Positions 45,484 through 54,653 are shown, numbered from the stretch's first letter. The stretch: DNA of 64,000 nt from Streptomyces showdoensis (GCF_039535475.1 NZ_BAAAXG010000026.1:1116001-1180000); one strand, 5' to 3'. Numbers and translations: made by a program. Notes: a model not told the origin generated them from the sequence alone.

Positions 45484-47754
45484 ATGACAACGACCACTCC
45501 GGGCACCGCCCAGGTCGAGCTCGCCATCGGCGGCATGACCTGCGCCTCGTGCGCGGCCCGTATCGAGAAGAAGCTCAACCGCATGGACGGGGTCGAGGCC
45601 ACCGTCAACTACGCGACCGAGAAGGCGAAGGTCACCTTCGACGCCGACATCGACGTCGCCGCCCTGATCGCCACCGTCGAGGCCACCGGCTACAGCGCCA
45701 AGGAGCCCGAGCCCGAGCGCCCGGCCGCCTCCGGCGGCGGCCCCGAGGGCCCCACGGACGACGAGATCGCCGACGCCGAGCTCCGCCCGCTCAAGCAGCG
45801 CCTGATCACCGCCGTCGCCCTCGCCGTGCCCACCATCGCGATGGCGATGGTCCCGGCGCTCCAGATCGAGTACTGGCAGTGGCTGAGCCTCACGCTCACC
45901 GCGCCGGTCGTCGTCTACGCCGCCTGGCCCTTCCACAAGGCCGCCTGGACCAACGCCAAGCACGGCGCCGCGACCATGGACACGCTGATCTCGGTCGGCA
46001 CCATCGCCGCGTTCCTGTGGTCCCTGTGGGCGCTGTTCTTCGGCACCGCCGGCACCCCGGGCATGACCCACGCCTTCGAGTTCACCATCGCCCGCACCGA
46101 CGGCGCCGGGAACATCTACCTGGAGGCCGCGGCCGGCGTCACCGCCTTCATCCTGGCCGGGCGCTACTTCGAGGCCCGCTCGAAGCGCAAGGCCGGCGCC
46201 GCGCTCAAGGCGCTGATGCAGCTGGGCGCGAAGGAGGTGACGGTCCTCAAGAACGGGCAGGAGGTCACCGTACCGACCGCCGAACTCCAGGTCGGCGACC
46301 GCTTCCTGGTCCGCCCCGGCGAGAAGATCGCCACCGACGGCACCGTCGTCGAGGGCTCCTCCGCCGTCGACGCCTCCATGCTCACCGGCGAGTCCGTGCC
46401 GGTCGAGGTCTCGGTCGGCGACTCCGTCACCGGCGCCACCCTCAACGCCGGCGGCCGCCTGGTCGTCGAGGCCACCCGGGTCGGCTCCGACACCCAGCTG
46501 GCCCGCATGGCCAAGCTGGTCGAGGACGCCCAGAACGGCAAGGCCGCCGCCCAGCGCCTGGCCGACAAGATCTCCGCCGTCTTCGTGCCGATCGTCATCG
46601 CGCTCGCCCTCGGCACCCTCGGCTTCTGGCTCGGCACCGGACAGGGCCTCACCGCCGCGTTCACCGCCGCCGTCGCCGTGCTGATCATCGCCTGCCCCTG
46701 CGCCCTCGGCCTGGCCACCCCGACCGCCCTCATGGTCGGCACCGGCCGCGGCGCCCAGCTCGGCATCCTGATCAAGGGCCCCGAGGTCCTGGAGACCACC
46801 CGCAAGGTCGACACCATCGTCCTGGACAAGACCGGCACCGTCACCACCGGCCGGATGACCCTCATCAAGGTCCACACCGCCGCCGGCACCGACGAGACCG
46901 ACGTGCTGCGCCTCGCGGGCGCCCTGGAGCACTCCTCCGAGCACCCGATCGCCCAGGCCGTCGCCACCGGCGCCGCCGCCCGCGTCGGCACCCTGCCCAC
47001 CCCCGAGGACTTCGCCAACATCCCCGGACTCGGCGTCCAGGGCGTCGTCGACGGCCACGCGGTCCTGGTCGGCCGCGAGAAGCTGCTCGAAGAGTGGGCG
47101 ATGGAGCTCACCCCGTCCCTCAAGGCCGCCAAGGACGCGGCCGAGAAGGCCGGCAAGACCGCCATCGCGGTCGCCTGGGACGGCGAGGCCCGCGCGGTCC
47201 TGGAGGTCGCCGACGCGGTCAAGGAGACCAGCGCCGAGGCCATCCGCCGGCTCAAGGCCCTGGGCCTGACCCCGATCCTGCTCACCGGCGACAACAAGGC
47301 GGTCGCCGAGGCCGTCGCCGCCGAGGTCGGCATCGGCGAGGTGATCGCCGAGGTCATGCCGCAGGACAAGGTCGACGTCGTCAAGCGCCTCCAGGCCGAG
47401 GGCCGTTCGGTCGCCATGGTCGGCGACGGCGTCAACGACGCCGCCGCGCTCGCCCAGGCCGACCTCGGCCTCGCGATGGGCACCGGCACCGACGCCGCCA
47501 TCGAGGCCGGCGACCTGACCCTGGTACGGGGCGACCTGCGGGCGGCGGCGGACGCGATCCGGCTCTCCCGCAAGACCCTCGGCACCATCCGCTCGAACCT
47601 CTTCTGGGCCTTCGCCTACAACGTGGCCGCCCTGCCGCTCGCCGCGGCCGGACTGCTCAACCCGATGATCGCCGGAGCGGCGATGGCCTTCTCCTCGGTC
47701 TTCGTGGTCGGCAACAGCCTGCGCCTGCGTGGTTTCCAAGCCGCCGACAAGTAG
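45484..47754 (+). CDS. copA: Copper(I)-exporting P1B-type ATPase CopA
   Basis: 756 residues: one N-terminal metal domain (GGMTCASC, Cys 20 and 23), the actuator TGES motif, the membrane CPC motif (Cys 404 and 406) that defines the copper/silver class, the DKTGT phosphorylation site (Asp 448), the HP motif (SEHP) and TGDN plus [10 protein letters not shown]. It pumps cytoplasmic copper(I) out. GAGGAG lies upstream of the ATG. Follows copZ after 91 bp and precedes csoR by 31 bp. Confidence 0.95.
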   Translation: MTTTTPGTAQVELAIGGMTCASCAARIEKKLNRMDGVEATVNYATEKAKVTFDADIDVAALIATVEATGYSAKEPEPERPAASGGGPEGPTDDEIADAELRPLKQRLITAVALAVPTIAMAMVPALQIEYWQWLSLTLTAPVVVYAAWPFHKAAWTNAKHGAATMDTLISVGTIAAFLWSLWALFFGTAGTPGMTHAFEFTIARTDGAGNIYLEAAAGVTAFILAGRYFEARSKRKAGAALKALMQLGAKEVTVLKNGQEVTVPTAELQVGDRFLVRPGEKIATDGTVVEGSSAVDASMLTGESVPVEVSVGDSVTGATLNAGGRLVVEATRVGSDTQLARMAKLVEDAQNGKAAAQRLADKISAVFVPIVIALALGTLGFWLGTGQGLTAAFTAAVAVLIIACPCALGLATPTALMVGTGRGAQLGILIKGPEVLETTRKVDTIVLDKTGTVTTGRMTLIKVHTAAGTDETDVLRLAGALEHSSEHPIAQAVATGAAARVGTLPTPEDFANIPGLGVQGVVDGHAVLVGREKLLEEWAMELTPSLKAAKDAAEKAGKTAIAVAWDGEARAVLEVADAVKETSAEAIRRLKALGLTPILLTGDNKAVAEAVAAEVGIGEVIAEVMPQDKVDVVKRLQAEGRSVAMVGDGVNDAAALAQADLGLAMGTGTDAAIEAGDLTLVRGDLRAAADAIRLSRKTLGTIRSNLFWAFAYNVAALPLAAAGLLNPMIAGAAMAFSSVFVVGNSLRLRGFQAADK

Positions 47755-47785
47755 CCGTCGGCCGTGATGTGACGAGGAGGCCGCC

Positions 47786-48067
47786 GTGGCCGGTTACGGA
47801 CAGCACAAGGAAGACATCATCAGACGCCTGAGGCGCATCGAGGGCCAGGTCCGGGGGGTGCAGCGGATGGTGGACGAGGACGTCTACTGCATCGACGTCC
47901 TCACCCAGGTCTCCGCCATCAACGCGGCGCTCCAGTCCTGCGCGGTGGCCCTCCTGGACGAGCACCTCAGCTGCTGCGTCACGGAGGCCATCGAGGCCGG
48001 CGGGGATCAGGCCAAAGTGAAGGTGGGCGAGGCCTCGAAGGCGATCGCCCGCCTGATCCGGACCTGA
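47786..48067 (+). CDS. csoR: Copper-sensing repressor CsoR
   Basis: 93 residues, all-helical. The copper ligands Cys 35, His 60 and Cys 64 are present with the spacing of Mycobacterium CsoR (36, 61, 65), in YCIDVLTQV and DEHLSCCV. It binds copper(I), then leaves the 17-bp boxes listed here. GTG start with GAGGAGG upstream; last gene of the copper operon, so autoregulated through the copZ promoter. Confidence 0.94.
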   Translation: MAGYGQHKEDIIRRLRRIEGQVRGVQRMVDEDVYCIDVLTQVSAINAALQSCAVALLDEHLSCCVTEAIEAGGDQAKVKVGEASKAIARLIRT

Positions 48068-48099
48068 CGCAGTCGGCGTCGCGAGAAGTAAAGAGAGAG

Positions 48100-48255
48100 T
48101 CAACCGCCCTTGTGCGAAGGGCAGCCAGCGGACAGCCGGACGCTCAGCCGAAGACACAGGCCGAGCACCTGACGCAGGAGCACCAGCTCCGCCGAACCGG
48201 GGACTTCGAGGCCGCAGACCTTCGCGCAGGGGCGGTTCCGTATCGGAGTAGTCAT
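48100..48255 (-). CDS. Possible 51-aa Cys-containing small protein
   Basis: A short frame opposite to its neighbours, starting 10 nt from CsoR operator 4 and containing four cysteines (RPCAKVC near residues 10-14, Cys 34 and 45). A GGCGGG sequence touches the ATG. It is too short to trust on codon use alone; it may only be the leader region of the BlaI gene. The remaining 270-bp gap after csoR shows no other feature. Confidence 0.25.
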   Translation of the reverse strand: MTTPIRNRPCAKVCGLEVPGSAELVLLRQVLGLCLRLSVRLSAGCPSHKGG

Positions 48256-48264
48256 CCCGCCACT

Positions 48265-48281
48265 GTACCCCTGGGGGGTAT
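48265..48281. promoter_or_regulatory. CsoR operator 4, ahead of blaI-like gene
   Basis: GTACCCCTGGGGGGTAT differs from operator 1 only at the first base. It ends 57 bp before the BlaI-family start. It implies that the regulator-protease pair is copper-induced. Confidence 0.75.
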
Positions 48282-48338
48282 ACCTGTGCGGGTGAGGCGG
48301 CCCGTACGATGAGCCGCCCGTGACGGGAGGGGATGCAC

Positions 48339-48713
48339 GTGCGCCGGCTGGGAGAGCTGGAGGCCGAGATCATGGACCGGCTGTGGGCCTGGCAGCGGCC
48401 CGCGACGGTCCGCGAGATCGTCGAGGACATCAACCTGGGACGCCGGGTCGCCTACACCACGGTGATGACGGTCGCCGACATACTCCACCGCAAGGGCTGG
48501 CTGCGCCGCGAGAAATCGGGCCGGGCCTGGCTGTACGAGCCCGTCCGCAGCCGCGAGGAGTACACCGCGGGCCTCATGCAGGACGCGCTCGGCGACAGCC
48601 AGGACCGGCCCGCCGCGCTGCTGCGCTTCGTGGAGACCATCTCGGACGAGGACATGGCCGCCCTCGACGCGGCGCTGCGCACCGCCCGGCGGGCCCACGG
48701 CGAGGACCGATGA
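48339..48713 (+). CDS. BlaI/MecI/CopY-family repressor
   Basis: 124 residues of winged-helix fold: RRLGELEAEIMDRLWAW, then RPATVREIVEDIN and AYTTVMTVADILHRKGWLRREK. The family includes penicillinase repressors cut by a membrane protease, and CopY copper repressors; the CopY cysteine hook (CxCxxxxCxC) is absent here. GTG 48339 is preferred because GGGAGGGG lies 6 nt upstream, whereas the ATG at 48333 has none. Overlaps the next gene by 4 bp. Confidence 0.88.
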   Translation: MRRLGELEAEIMDRLWAWQRPATVREIVEDINLGRRVAYTTVMTVADILHRKGWLRREKSGRAWLYEPVRSREEYTAGLMQDALGDSQDRPAALLRFVETISDEDMAALDAALRTARRAHGEDR

Positions 48714-49621
48714 ACCACCACACCCTCCCCCCGCTCGGCCTCGCCCTCTGTACGGGCTTCCTGGTGCCCTGGCTGCTGGTGCGGGCCCGCTGGGCCCAGC
48801 AGGTCCCCCGGCTCGCGCTCGCCGTGTGGGCCGCGAGCGGGGCGTTCTTCGCCGGCAGCGTGGCCCTGCTCGCCGCCCAGCTGCTCCTGCCCAGCCGGAC
48901 CGGACACCGGCTGAGCGACGCCCTCTTCGCCCTCCGGCTCCCGCCCGCCGAACGCCTGCTCCACCTCGACGGACGCGAGTACGTGGCCGCCGCGATCGCC
49001 CTCGGCCTGGTCGCCGGCCCGCTCGCCGGATTCGCCCGCGCCCTGCTGCGGGCCCGCCGGCTGCGGCGGCGGCACGCGGAGACGCTGCGGCTGGTGGGAC
49101 GGTACGACCCCGAGCTGCGGGCGACCGTCCTGGAACACGAACACCCCGCCGTCTACTGCCTGCCCGGCCGCTCGCGCCGGGTGGTGGTCTCCTCGGGCGC
49201 CCTACGCACCCTGACGCCCCCTCAGCTCGACGCCGCCCTCGCGCACGAGCGGGCGCACATCTCCGGGCGGCACCACATCCTGGTCGCGGCCACCGAGTCC
49301 TTCGCCACCGCCTTCCCGCACCTGCCGCTCGCCCGGCACGGCGCCACGGCGGTGCCCCTGCTGCTCGAAATGGCCGCCGACGACCGGGCGTTGCGCCGCT
49401 GCTCGCGCGACGCGCTGGCCACCGCGCTGTACGCGCTGGCCTCCGGAAAGGCACCGCGCGAGGCGTTCGCCGCGGGCGGCCCCTCGGCGGCGCTGCGCAT
49501 GCGTCGCATCCTCACCCCGCACAGCGCCGGACACCCGGTGCTGCGCGGGCTGCTCACGATCGCGACGGCCGGACTCGCCACGGCGCCTCTGATCATCGCC
49601 TGCTGCTCGTTCCCCAATTAA
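48710..49621 (+). CDS. M56-family membrane metalloprotease (BlaR1/HtpX-like)
   Basis: 303 residues. Membrane helices at the N terminus and about 90-115 and 280-298 flank a cytoplasmic protease domain with the zinc motif HERAH (179-183). There is no penicillin-binding sensor domain as in BlaR1. By analogy it would cleave the adjacent BlaI-type repressor on a membrane signal. ATGA overlap with the repressor stop shows coupling. Confidence 0.87.
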   Translation: MNHHTLPPLGLALCTGFLVPWLLVRARWAQQVPRLALAVWAASGAFFAGSVALLAAQLLLPSRTGHRLSDALFALRLPPAERLLHLDGREYVAAAIALGLVAGPLAGFARALLRARRLRRRHAETLRLVGRYDPELRATVLEHEHPAVYCLPGRSRRVVVSSGALRTLTPPQLDAALAHERAHISGRHHILVAATESFATAFPHLPLARHGATAVPLLLEMAADDRALRRCSRDALATALYALASGKAPREAFAAGGPSAALRMRRILTPHSAGHPVLRGLLTIATAGLATAPLIIACCSFPN

Positions 49622-49725
49622 ATACTAAGTGAATTCGTAGATTTCACATCGGTCACGGCCGTCTGAATTCCCCGCTATTGTGGGTATGTTGGCGTTCAGC
49701 TCGGCACGTCGAAGGGTACGAACCA

Positions 49726-50205
49726 ATGCAGCTGGGTGACGTGCGGGCGGCGGGTGCCGCGGACGCGACGACCATATCCAGGCTGCTGGCTGAGTCCATT
49801 CGGGGCAGCTATACGGAAATACTCGGAGAAATGCCGACCGGGCGCCTTGTCGCCACACAATGCGCACTTCCCCGTATCCGTGCGGAAATTGAAATTCCCG
49901 GCGGTGCGCCCGGCTGGCTCGGCTGGCTGGTGGCGACCGGAGCGGACGGCTCGGTGATCGGCGTCGCGGCGGGCGGAGTCCCGCTGCCGGGCGAGGGGGA
50001 GATCTACGCCCTCGCCGTCGTCCCCGGCGCGCGCCGCCGCGGGGTGGGCCGGGCGCTCCTCACGGCGGCCGGCGAACGGATGCTCTGCTTCGGCGCCACC
50101 GAGCAGCGGGTCACGCTGCCGAGCGAGCGGGACCCCTCGCTCCCCTTCTTCGAGCGCCTCGGCTTCAGGCCGCTGGGCCCGACCCGTCTGAACCGCGCGC
50201 TCTGA
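49726..50205 (+). CDS. GNAT-family N-acetyltransferase
   Basis: 159 residues with the GNAT core IYALAVVPGARRRGVGRALLTAAGERM and the terminal FFERLGFRPLGP. Substrate unknown. GAAGGG lies 8 nt before the ATG. The 100 bp upstream are unusually AT-rich for this genome, probably the promoter. Confidence 0.85.
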   Translation: MQLGDVRAAGAADATTISRLLAESIRGSYTEILGEMPTGRLVATQCALPRIRAEIEIPGGAPGWLGWLVATGADGSVIGVAAGGVPLPGEGEIYALAVVPGARRRGVGRALLTAAGERMLCFGATEQRVTLPSERDPSLPFFERLGFRPLGPTRLNRAL

Positions 50206-50416
50206 CGGCGCCCCGGGTCCGCCCGTACACCTGACCCCTCCTCACCTCCCGCTCGCCCACGCATTCGTGGCAGACACACGCCATCGCGTGTTCACGCCCC
50301 CGGATCCGCTGGAATCGGCCCTCCGTCCCCGGCCAGGATGGAGCTCAGCGGCGCGGCCCCGGCGGCACGGGAGCCCCGCCCGGACGGCATGGACCGAGCG
50401 AGCCCCTGGAGGAGCG

Positions 50417-51349
50417 ATGCACACACCGAGCGGCACTTCCCTGCCCGCCGTGCCCGCAGCGCTCGCGCCGGTCCTGCCGTCCCGATACGGCCTCCCCGGC
50501 ACCCGGGCCGGGACGCTCGACGCGCTCGGCCCCCTCGAACCGCCCGCCCCCGGCGCGGGCATCCGGCTCAAGTCCGACACCCTTCCCGGACTCGAATCGG
50601 TCTCCCCCGGCGACGAGGACTCGGTCTGGCTCTACGACGCGCTCCTCGGCCCGCACAGCGCCGACATCGTCCGGTACCTCAGCCTCGCCCGCTCCACCGG
50701 CGGCCCCGTCCTCGATCTCGGCTCCGGCGCCGGACGGCTCGCCGTCCCCTTCGCCCGGCACGGCTTCGCCGTGGAGGCCGTGGACCGGGACGGCCCCGCC
50801 CTGGAACGCCTCGAGTCCTGGGCCCGGCGGATCGGCCCGCAGGTCGCCGAGCTCGTCGTGACCACCCGGGCCGACCTCACCGAGCTGCGGCTCGACGGCG
50901 ACTACCGGCTGGCCCTGCTGGCCGGCGCGATGGTCTCCGCCGTGCCGCCCCGCGCACGGCCCCGGCTGCTGCGCGAGATCGCCTCGCACCTGGGGGCGGG
51001 CGGAGCGCTCGCGCTCGACTACACCGCGCACCAGGTGCCGGGGCTGATCGCGGAGCCGCAGCGGACCTGGGCCTTCCAGGTCCCGCGCTTCGACGGGATC
51101 GACGAGTGGGTGGTGGCCCGCCAGGTCTTCGACCTGCGCTCGATGAGCGAGCGGATCACCTACTACTCGGCGCGGACCGGCAAGCTCTCCACCGAGCGGG
51201 TGGTGCTGACCACCGACAAGTGGATCGTGGACGGCGCGCACCTGGCGGCCGAGCTGCACTCGGCAGGTCTGCACATCGAGGGCCGGCGGCGGCACCGGAT
51301 CGACGAGCGGACCGAGAGCGTCCTGCTGGTCTGCCGGCCCGACGACTGA
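50417..51349 (+). CDS. Class I SAM-dependent methyltransferase
   Basis: 310 residues. Motif I is VLDLGSGAGRLAVPFARHG, followed by the acidic residue strand VEAVDRD. An 85-residue N-terminal part precedes it. It resembles methyltransferases found in natural-product loci, but the acceptor is not evident. GGAGGA lies directly upstream of the ATG. Confidence 0.82.
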   Translation: MHTPSGTSLPAVPAALAPVLPSRYGLPGTRAGTLDALGPLEPPAPGAGIRLKSDTLPGLESVSPGDEDSVWLYDALLGPHSADIVRYLSLARSTGGPVLDLGSGAGRLAVPFARHGFAVEAVDRDGPALERLESWARRIGPQVAELVVTTRADLTELRLDGDYRLALLAGAMVSAVPPRARPRLLREIASHLGAGGALALDYTAHQVPGLIAEPQRTWAFQVPRFDGIDEWVVARQVFDLRSMSERITYYSARTGKLSTERVVLTTDKWIVDGAHLAAELHSAGLHIEGRRRHRIDERTESVLLVCRPDD

Positions 51350-51359
51350 CCGGGGCCCG

Positions 51360-51378
51360 CCCCGGGTACCGCCCGGGG
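51360..51378. terminator. Short hairpin after methyltransferase
   Basis: CCCCGGG (51360-51366) pairs with CCCGGGG (51372-51378) across a 5-nt loop, 11 bp after the stop. Confidence 0.5.
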
Positions 51379-51457
51379 CCGACCCACTGACGACAAGGAT
51401 GGCCAAGAGGTACGATGCCCACAAAGGTTTGGGCCGACCAGGTGGCGGGCGGAGAAG

Positions 51458-51898
51458 ATGGCAGTCGTGGAAGAGCTGACGGGCCGCGAGGCGGTGATCC
51501 AGCGCCTGCGCGACGTCGGCCTGCGGGTCACCGGACCGCGCCTGGAGGTGCTCACCGTGCTCGCCGCCGGCGGCCATCTCGACGTCGAGGCGATCACCGC
51601 GACCGCCCGTGAGCGGCTCGGCACCCTGACCAGCCAGGCCGTGTACGAGATGCTGCGGCACTTCCAGGAGACCGGCCTGGTCAGCAAGTTCGACCGGCCC
51701 GGCCTCCCGGCCGTCTTCGAGGTGTCCGGCCCGCCGCACCAGCACGCCCTGTGCGTCGAGTGCGGCCGGGTGGAGAACGTGACCGCGACCGCCCCCGCCC
51801 CGCCGCGCGGCAGCCTGCCGCAGTGGCGGGTGAGCGATGCCGAGGTGGTCTTCAAGGGCCTTTGCCCCGACTGCCACGAAGAGCACCCTTCGCGCTGA
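51458..51898 (+). CDS. Fur-family metalloregulator
   Basis: 146 residues: winged helix (LRVTGPRLEVLTVLAAGGHLDVEAI, SQAVYEMLRHFQETGLV) and a dimer domain with the HQH motif (PPHQHALCVECG). The structural zinc pairs are CxxC at 99/102 and 136/139. It belongs with CatR/FurA or PerR-like sensors rather than clear Zur; the metal cannot be decided. TACGAT at 51411-51416 is a likely -10. No catalase gene adjoins it. Confidence 0.87.
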   Translation: MAVVEELTGREAVIQRLRDVGLRVTGPRLEVLTVLAAGGHLDVEAITATARERLGTLTSQAVYEMLRHFQETGLVSKFDRPGLPAVFEVSGPPHQHALCVECGRVENVTATAPAPPRGSLPQWRVSDAEVVFKGLCPDCHEEHPSR

Positions 51899-51995
51899 AA
51901 GCGCTTGAACACCGTGCGTCGCGTTCGAATCTGTGGCAGGGTCGAGCGGGGCGTTTCAACGGGATCCGCGCGATCCGAGGGGAGTCTGCTGCGCC

Positions 51996-53030
51996 GTGTC
52001 CAAAAACGCCGCCGGTGCGCGTGCGGGAAGCGAACAGGCCCTCACCCTCTACCAGGCGCTTCGCGCCACCCCGGCCGACTCCTTCGAGGTCGTCGCCGCC
52101 CGCCTGGAACTGTCCGGGACCGAGCGTGAGCGCTGCCGCGACGAGCTGATCGCCCTCGGCCTGCTCGACCACGGGCACATCACCCCCGAGCGCCCCGCCC
52201 CCGTCGTCGTCGCCCCCGACGTCGCCCTGCTCCACCTGCTCCAGCACGAGCGGGACCGGCTGGAGAACCGGCTGGCCGAGACCAGCCGCGCCCACACCAC
52301 CCTGGAGACCCTCGCAGGACCGTTCCTCCGGGCCGGCCTCGAACCCGGCTCCGAGGTCGAGGTGGAGATCGTCGACGACCCCGCCCAGGTCCACCGCGAA
52401 CTGGCCGACCTGACGGAATCCGTCCGGGACTCGGTCTACTCGATGCTGACCGGAGCGGTGCGGCGCGAGGAGATGGCGCTGGAGCTGGAGTGGGACCGCC
52501 GCCGGGTGGCGCGCGGGGTGCGGGTGCACGCCATGTACAGCCAACGGGTCGGTGCCGTACCGGAGATGGTGCAGCACCTCGCGGCGCGCACCGCGCTCGG
52601 CGTCGAGGTCCGGCTCTCCCCCGTCGTCCCCATGAACATGGTCCTCGCCGACGACAACTTCGCGCTGCTGCCCACCGATCCGCACGATCCCGAATCGGCC
52701 GCCATCCTGGCCCGCGGCCCGGGCCTGGTCCGCTCCTACCGGGCGCTGTACGGGTACTGCTGGCACGCCGCCACCCCGTACGGCCACGAGGAGCCGGCCG
52801 AGCACGGCGGCGACGGGCTGAACGAGCAGCAGCGGGCCGCGCTGCGGATGCTCGCCTCCGGGATCAAGGACGAGCAGGTCGCCCGCAACCTCGGCGTCTC
52901 GCTGCGCACGGTGAGCCGGCTGATCTCCGAGGTGATGCAGGAGCTGGACGCCGCCAGCCGCTTCGAGGCGGGCGTGAAGGCCGCCCGGATGGGACTCCTG
53001 GACGGCGAGACGCACGGGCGCGGCGCGTAG
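51996..53030 (+). CDS. LuxR-type transcriptional regulator with TrmB-like N terminus
   Basis: 344 residues. N-terminal winged-helix-like part (TLYQALRATPADSFEVVAARL), a coiled linker (LLQHERDRLENRLAET), a central domain, and a C-terminal LuxR-type HTH (NEQQRAALRMLASGIKDEQV, RNLGVSLRTVSRLI). Paralogous along its whole length to the next gene, indicating tandem duplication. GAGGGGAG lies 11 nt before the GTG. Confidence 0.83.
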   Translation: MSKNAAGARAGSEQALTLYQALRATPADSFEVVAARLELSGTERERCRDELIALGLLDHGHITPERPAPVVVAPDVALLHLLQHERDRLENRLAETSRAHTTLETLAGPFLRAGLEPGSEVEVEIVDDPAQVHRELADLTESVRDSVYSMLTGAVRREEMALELEWDRRRVARGVRVHAMYSQRVGAVPEMVQHLAARTALGVEVRLSPVVPMNMVLADDNFALLPTDPHDPESAAILARGPGLVRSYRALYGYCWHAATPYGHEEPAEHGGDGLNEQQRAALRMLASGIKDEQVARNLGVSLRTVSRLISEVMQELDAASRFEAGVKAARMGLLDGETHGRGA

Positions 53031-53093
53031 CCTGAACGGTCCGGACGATCGATTCGCGACGCTGACGAGAGCACGACAGGGGGGTGGTTCGCC

Positions 53094-54149
53094 ATGGTCA
53101 CGACGGGCGGCGGCACAGGGGGCCGGCCGGCGACCGGTCGTTTGGTGACCCTCTATCAGGAGCTCCGCCGGCGGGGGGCGTCGAGCTTCACCGAGACCGC
53201 GGGCGCGTTAGGCATCGCCCCCGAGGAGTTCGAGCGATGTCGGGCCGAACTGATCGCCCTGGGGCTGATCGTGCCCACCGGCACCACCCACGCCACCGTC
53301 GCCGACGTGCGCAACGCCGAGTGGCGGCCGGACGCCGACACCGTGGCCTCGGTGGCCCCGGAGATCGCGCTGCTGCGCCTGCTGGACCGGGAGCGGGCCC
53401 GGCTGAGGGAGCACCTGGCCGAGGCGGACCGGGCGTTCAGCACCCTGGAGACCCTGGCCGGCACGTTCCTGCGGGCGAGCGCGCTGGCGGGCTCCGAGGT
53501 CGAGGTGGAGGCGCTGACGGACTACCGCAGGATCCAGCAGACGCTGGAGGACATCACCGACGTCATCCAGGAGAGTTCGGCCTCCATGCACCCGGGCGGC
53601 CCGAGCCGCCAGGCGCAGGCCAGGACCCTGGACCGCGACCGCCGCCAGCTGGACAACGGGGTGCGGGTCCGCGCCATCTACTCACGCGCCCACGCCGACC
53701 TGCCGGACGTCGCCGAACTGCTGCGGATGCGCATCGAGATGGGCGTGGAGATCAAGGTGGCCCGGCAGGTGCCGATGAACATGGTGATCGCCGACCAGCA
53801 GTACGCGCTGCTGCCGATCCGCCCCGAGGACGGGCGCGAGGGCGCCATCCTGGCCCGCGGCTCGGCCCTCGTCCGCTCCTACCTGGGCCTCTACGAGCAC
53901 TGCTGGCACACGGCCGCCCCCTACGGCGACGAGACCTCCGTCGAGCGCGGGGGCGACGGCCTCTCGGAGCAGCAGCGGGCCGCCCTGGAGATGCTGGCGA
54001 CCGGCATGAAGGACGAGAAGATCGCCCGGAACCTCGGGGTATCGCTGCGCACGGTGAGCCGCATGCTCTCGGAACTCATGCAGGAATTGGGGGCGTCGAG
54101 CCGCTTCGAGGCGGGCGTCCGCGCGGTTCGCCTGGGCTGGCTGGACTGA
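53094..54149 (+). CDS. LuxR-type transcriptional regulator, paralogue, with TTA codon
   Basis: 351 residues with the same layout: winged helix-like start (LYQELRRRGASSFTETAGAL), central domain (VPMNMVIADQQYALLPI) and LuxR HTH (SEQQRAALEMLATGMKDEKI, RNLGVSLRTVSRML). Codon 39 (53208-53210) is TTA, the rare leucine codon that Streptomyces reads only with the bldA tRNA, so its translation is probably tied to development. 64 bp after the first paralogue. Confidence 0.85.
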   Translation: MVTTGGGTGGRPATGRLVTLYQELRRRGASSFTETAGALGIAPEEFERCRAELIALGLIVPTGTTHATVADVRNAEWRPDADTVASVAPEIALLRLLDRERARLREHLAEADRAFSTLETLAGTFLRASALAGSEVEVEALTDYRRIQQTLEDITDVIQESSASMHPGGPSRQAQARTLDRDRRQLDNGVRVRAIYSRAHADLPDVAELLRMRIEMGVEIKVARQVPMNMVIADQQYALLPIRPEDGREGAILARGSALVRSYLGLYEHCWHTAAPYGDETSVERGGDGLSEQQRAALEMLATGMKDEKIARNLGVSLRTVSRMLSELMQELGASSRFEAGVRAVRLGWLD

Positions 54150-54166
54150 CCCGTTCGACGGAAAGG

Positions 54167-54207
54167 AAAGGCCCCGCAATCGTGGCAGGTCGATTGCGGG
54201 GCCTTTT
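54167..54207. terminator. 16-bp hairpin with T-tract
   Basis: AAAGGCCCCGCAATCG (54167-54182) pairs perfectly with 54191-54206 across 8 nt and is followed by T. It works for the LuxR gene and, read from the other strand (TTT run), for the convergent peptide gene. Confidence 0.88.
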
Positions 54208-54238
54208 CGCTGCCGAATTCAGGGGAGGCAGCCGGGAT

Positions 54239-54436
54239 TCAGTTGGTGGGGGTGGGCGTGGGGGTGGGGTCGACGAAGGGCCACTCGTTGGTGACGCCGG
54301 CGTTCTGCTGCTGGGCAGCTCCGCTGTCGTCGGCGGCGGCCAGGCTCGCACCGCCGGCGACGGCGAGACACGCGACCAGCGCGAGGGCGAACTGGCGGAC
54401 CGTCTTGCGCACACCGGCGTTCTGCTGAGCGGACAT
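54239..54436 (-). CDS. 65-aa secreted peptide
   Basis: The start MSAQQNAGVRKTVRQF is followed by a hydrophobic signal core (ALALVACLAVAGGASLAAA) with a probable cleavage near residue 36. The exported part of about 30 residues contains QQQNAGVTNEWPFVDP and a Pro-Thr tail (TPTPTPTN). The word QNAGV occurs both before and after the signal core, reflecting a short direct DNA repeat. GGAGGA precedes the ATG. It lies beside the paired LuxR regulators and may be a signal or cell-surface peptide. Function unknown. Confidence 0.65.
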   Translation of the reverse strand: MSAQQNAGVRKTVRQFALALVACLAVAGGASLAAADDSGAAQQQNAGVTNEWPFVDPTPTPTPTN

Positions 54437-54631
54437 GATTCCTCCAGGAGTTGGAATGTGAATTCCGCCTTCTGGGGGCCCGTGCCGCCGGGCGCTCCCT
54501 GAAGACATCTCTATTCTGTTCCGCCTCCGGAAGCGAATCCATAGATGGTCGATGCGTGCACCCGCCATGGCGTGAGTGCGTCAATGTGCCGCCCGAGCAA
54601 CGGAATTGGGGGATCCGGAGCTCCTCTAACC

Positions 54632-54646
54632 TTTGGTCGAACCAAA
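54632..54646. promoter_or_regulatory. TTTGGT-CGA-ACCAAA palindrome
   Basis: A 6-bp perfect inverted repeat with 3-nt centre in the AT-rich gap (54437-54653) between the glycosyltransferase stop and the peptide gene. It could be an operator for the peptide promoter. The gap shows no other feature. Confidence 0.4.
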
Positions 54647-54653
54647 AGAGATG

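Noticed and set aside
48112..48312. 66-codon plus-strand frame after csoR
   Set aside because: No ribosome site, passes through CsoR operator 4 and shows no recognisable pattern.
50417..51349. Methyltransferase as part of a daptide-type RiPP cluster with the peptide at 54239
   Set aside because: No decarboxylase, aminotransferase or other daptide gene is present, and the peptide looks like a Sec-exported protein rather than a RiPP precursor.
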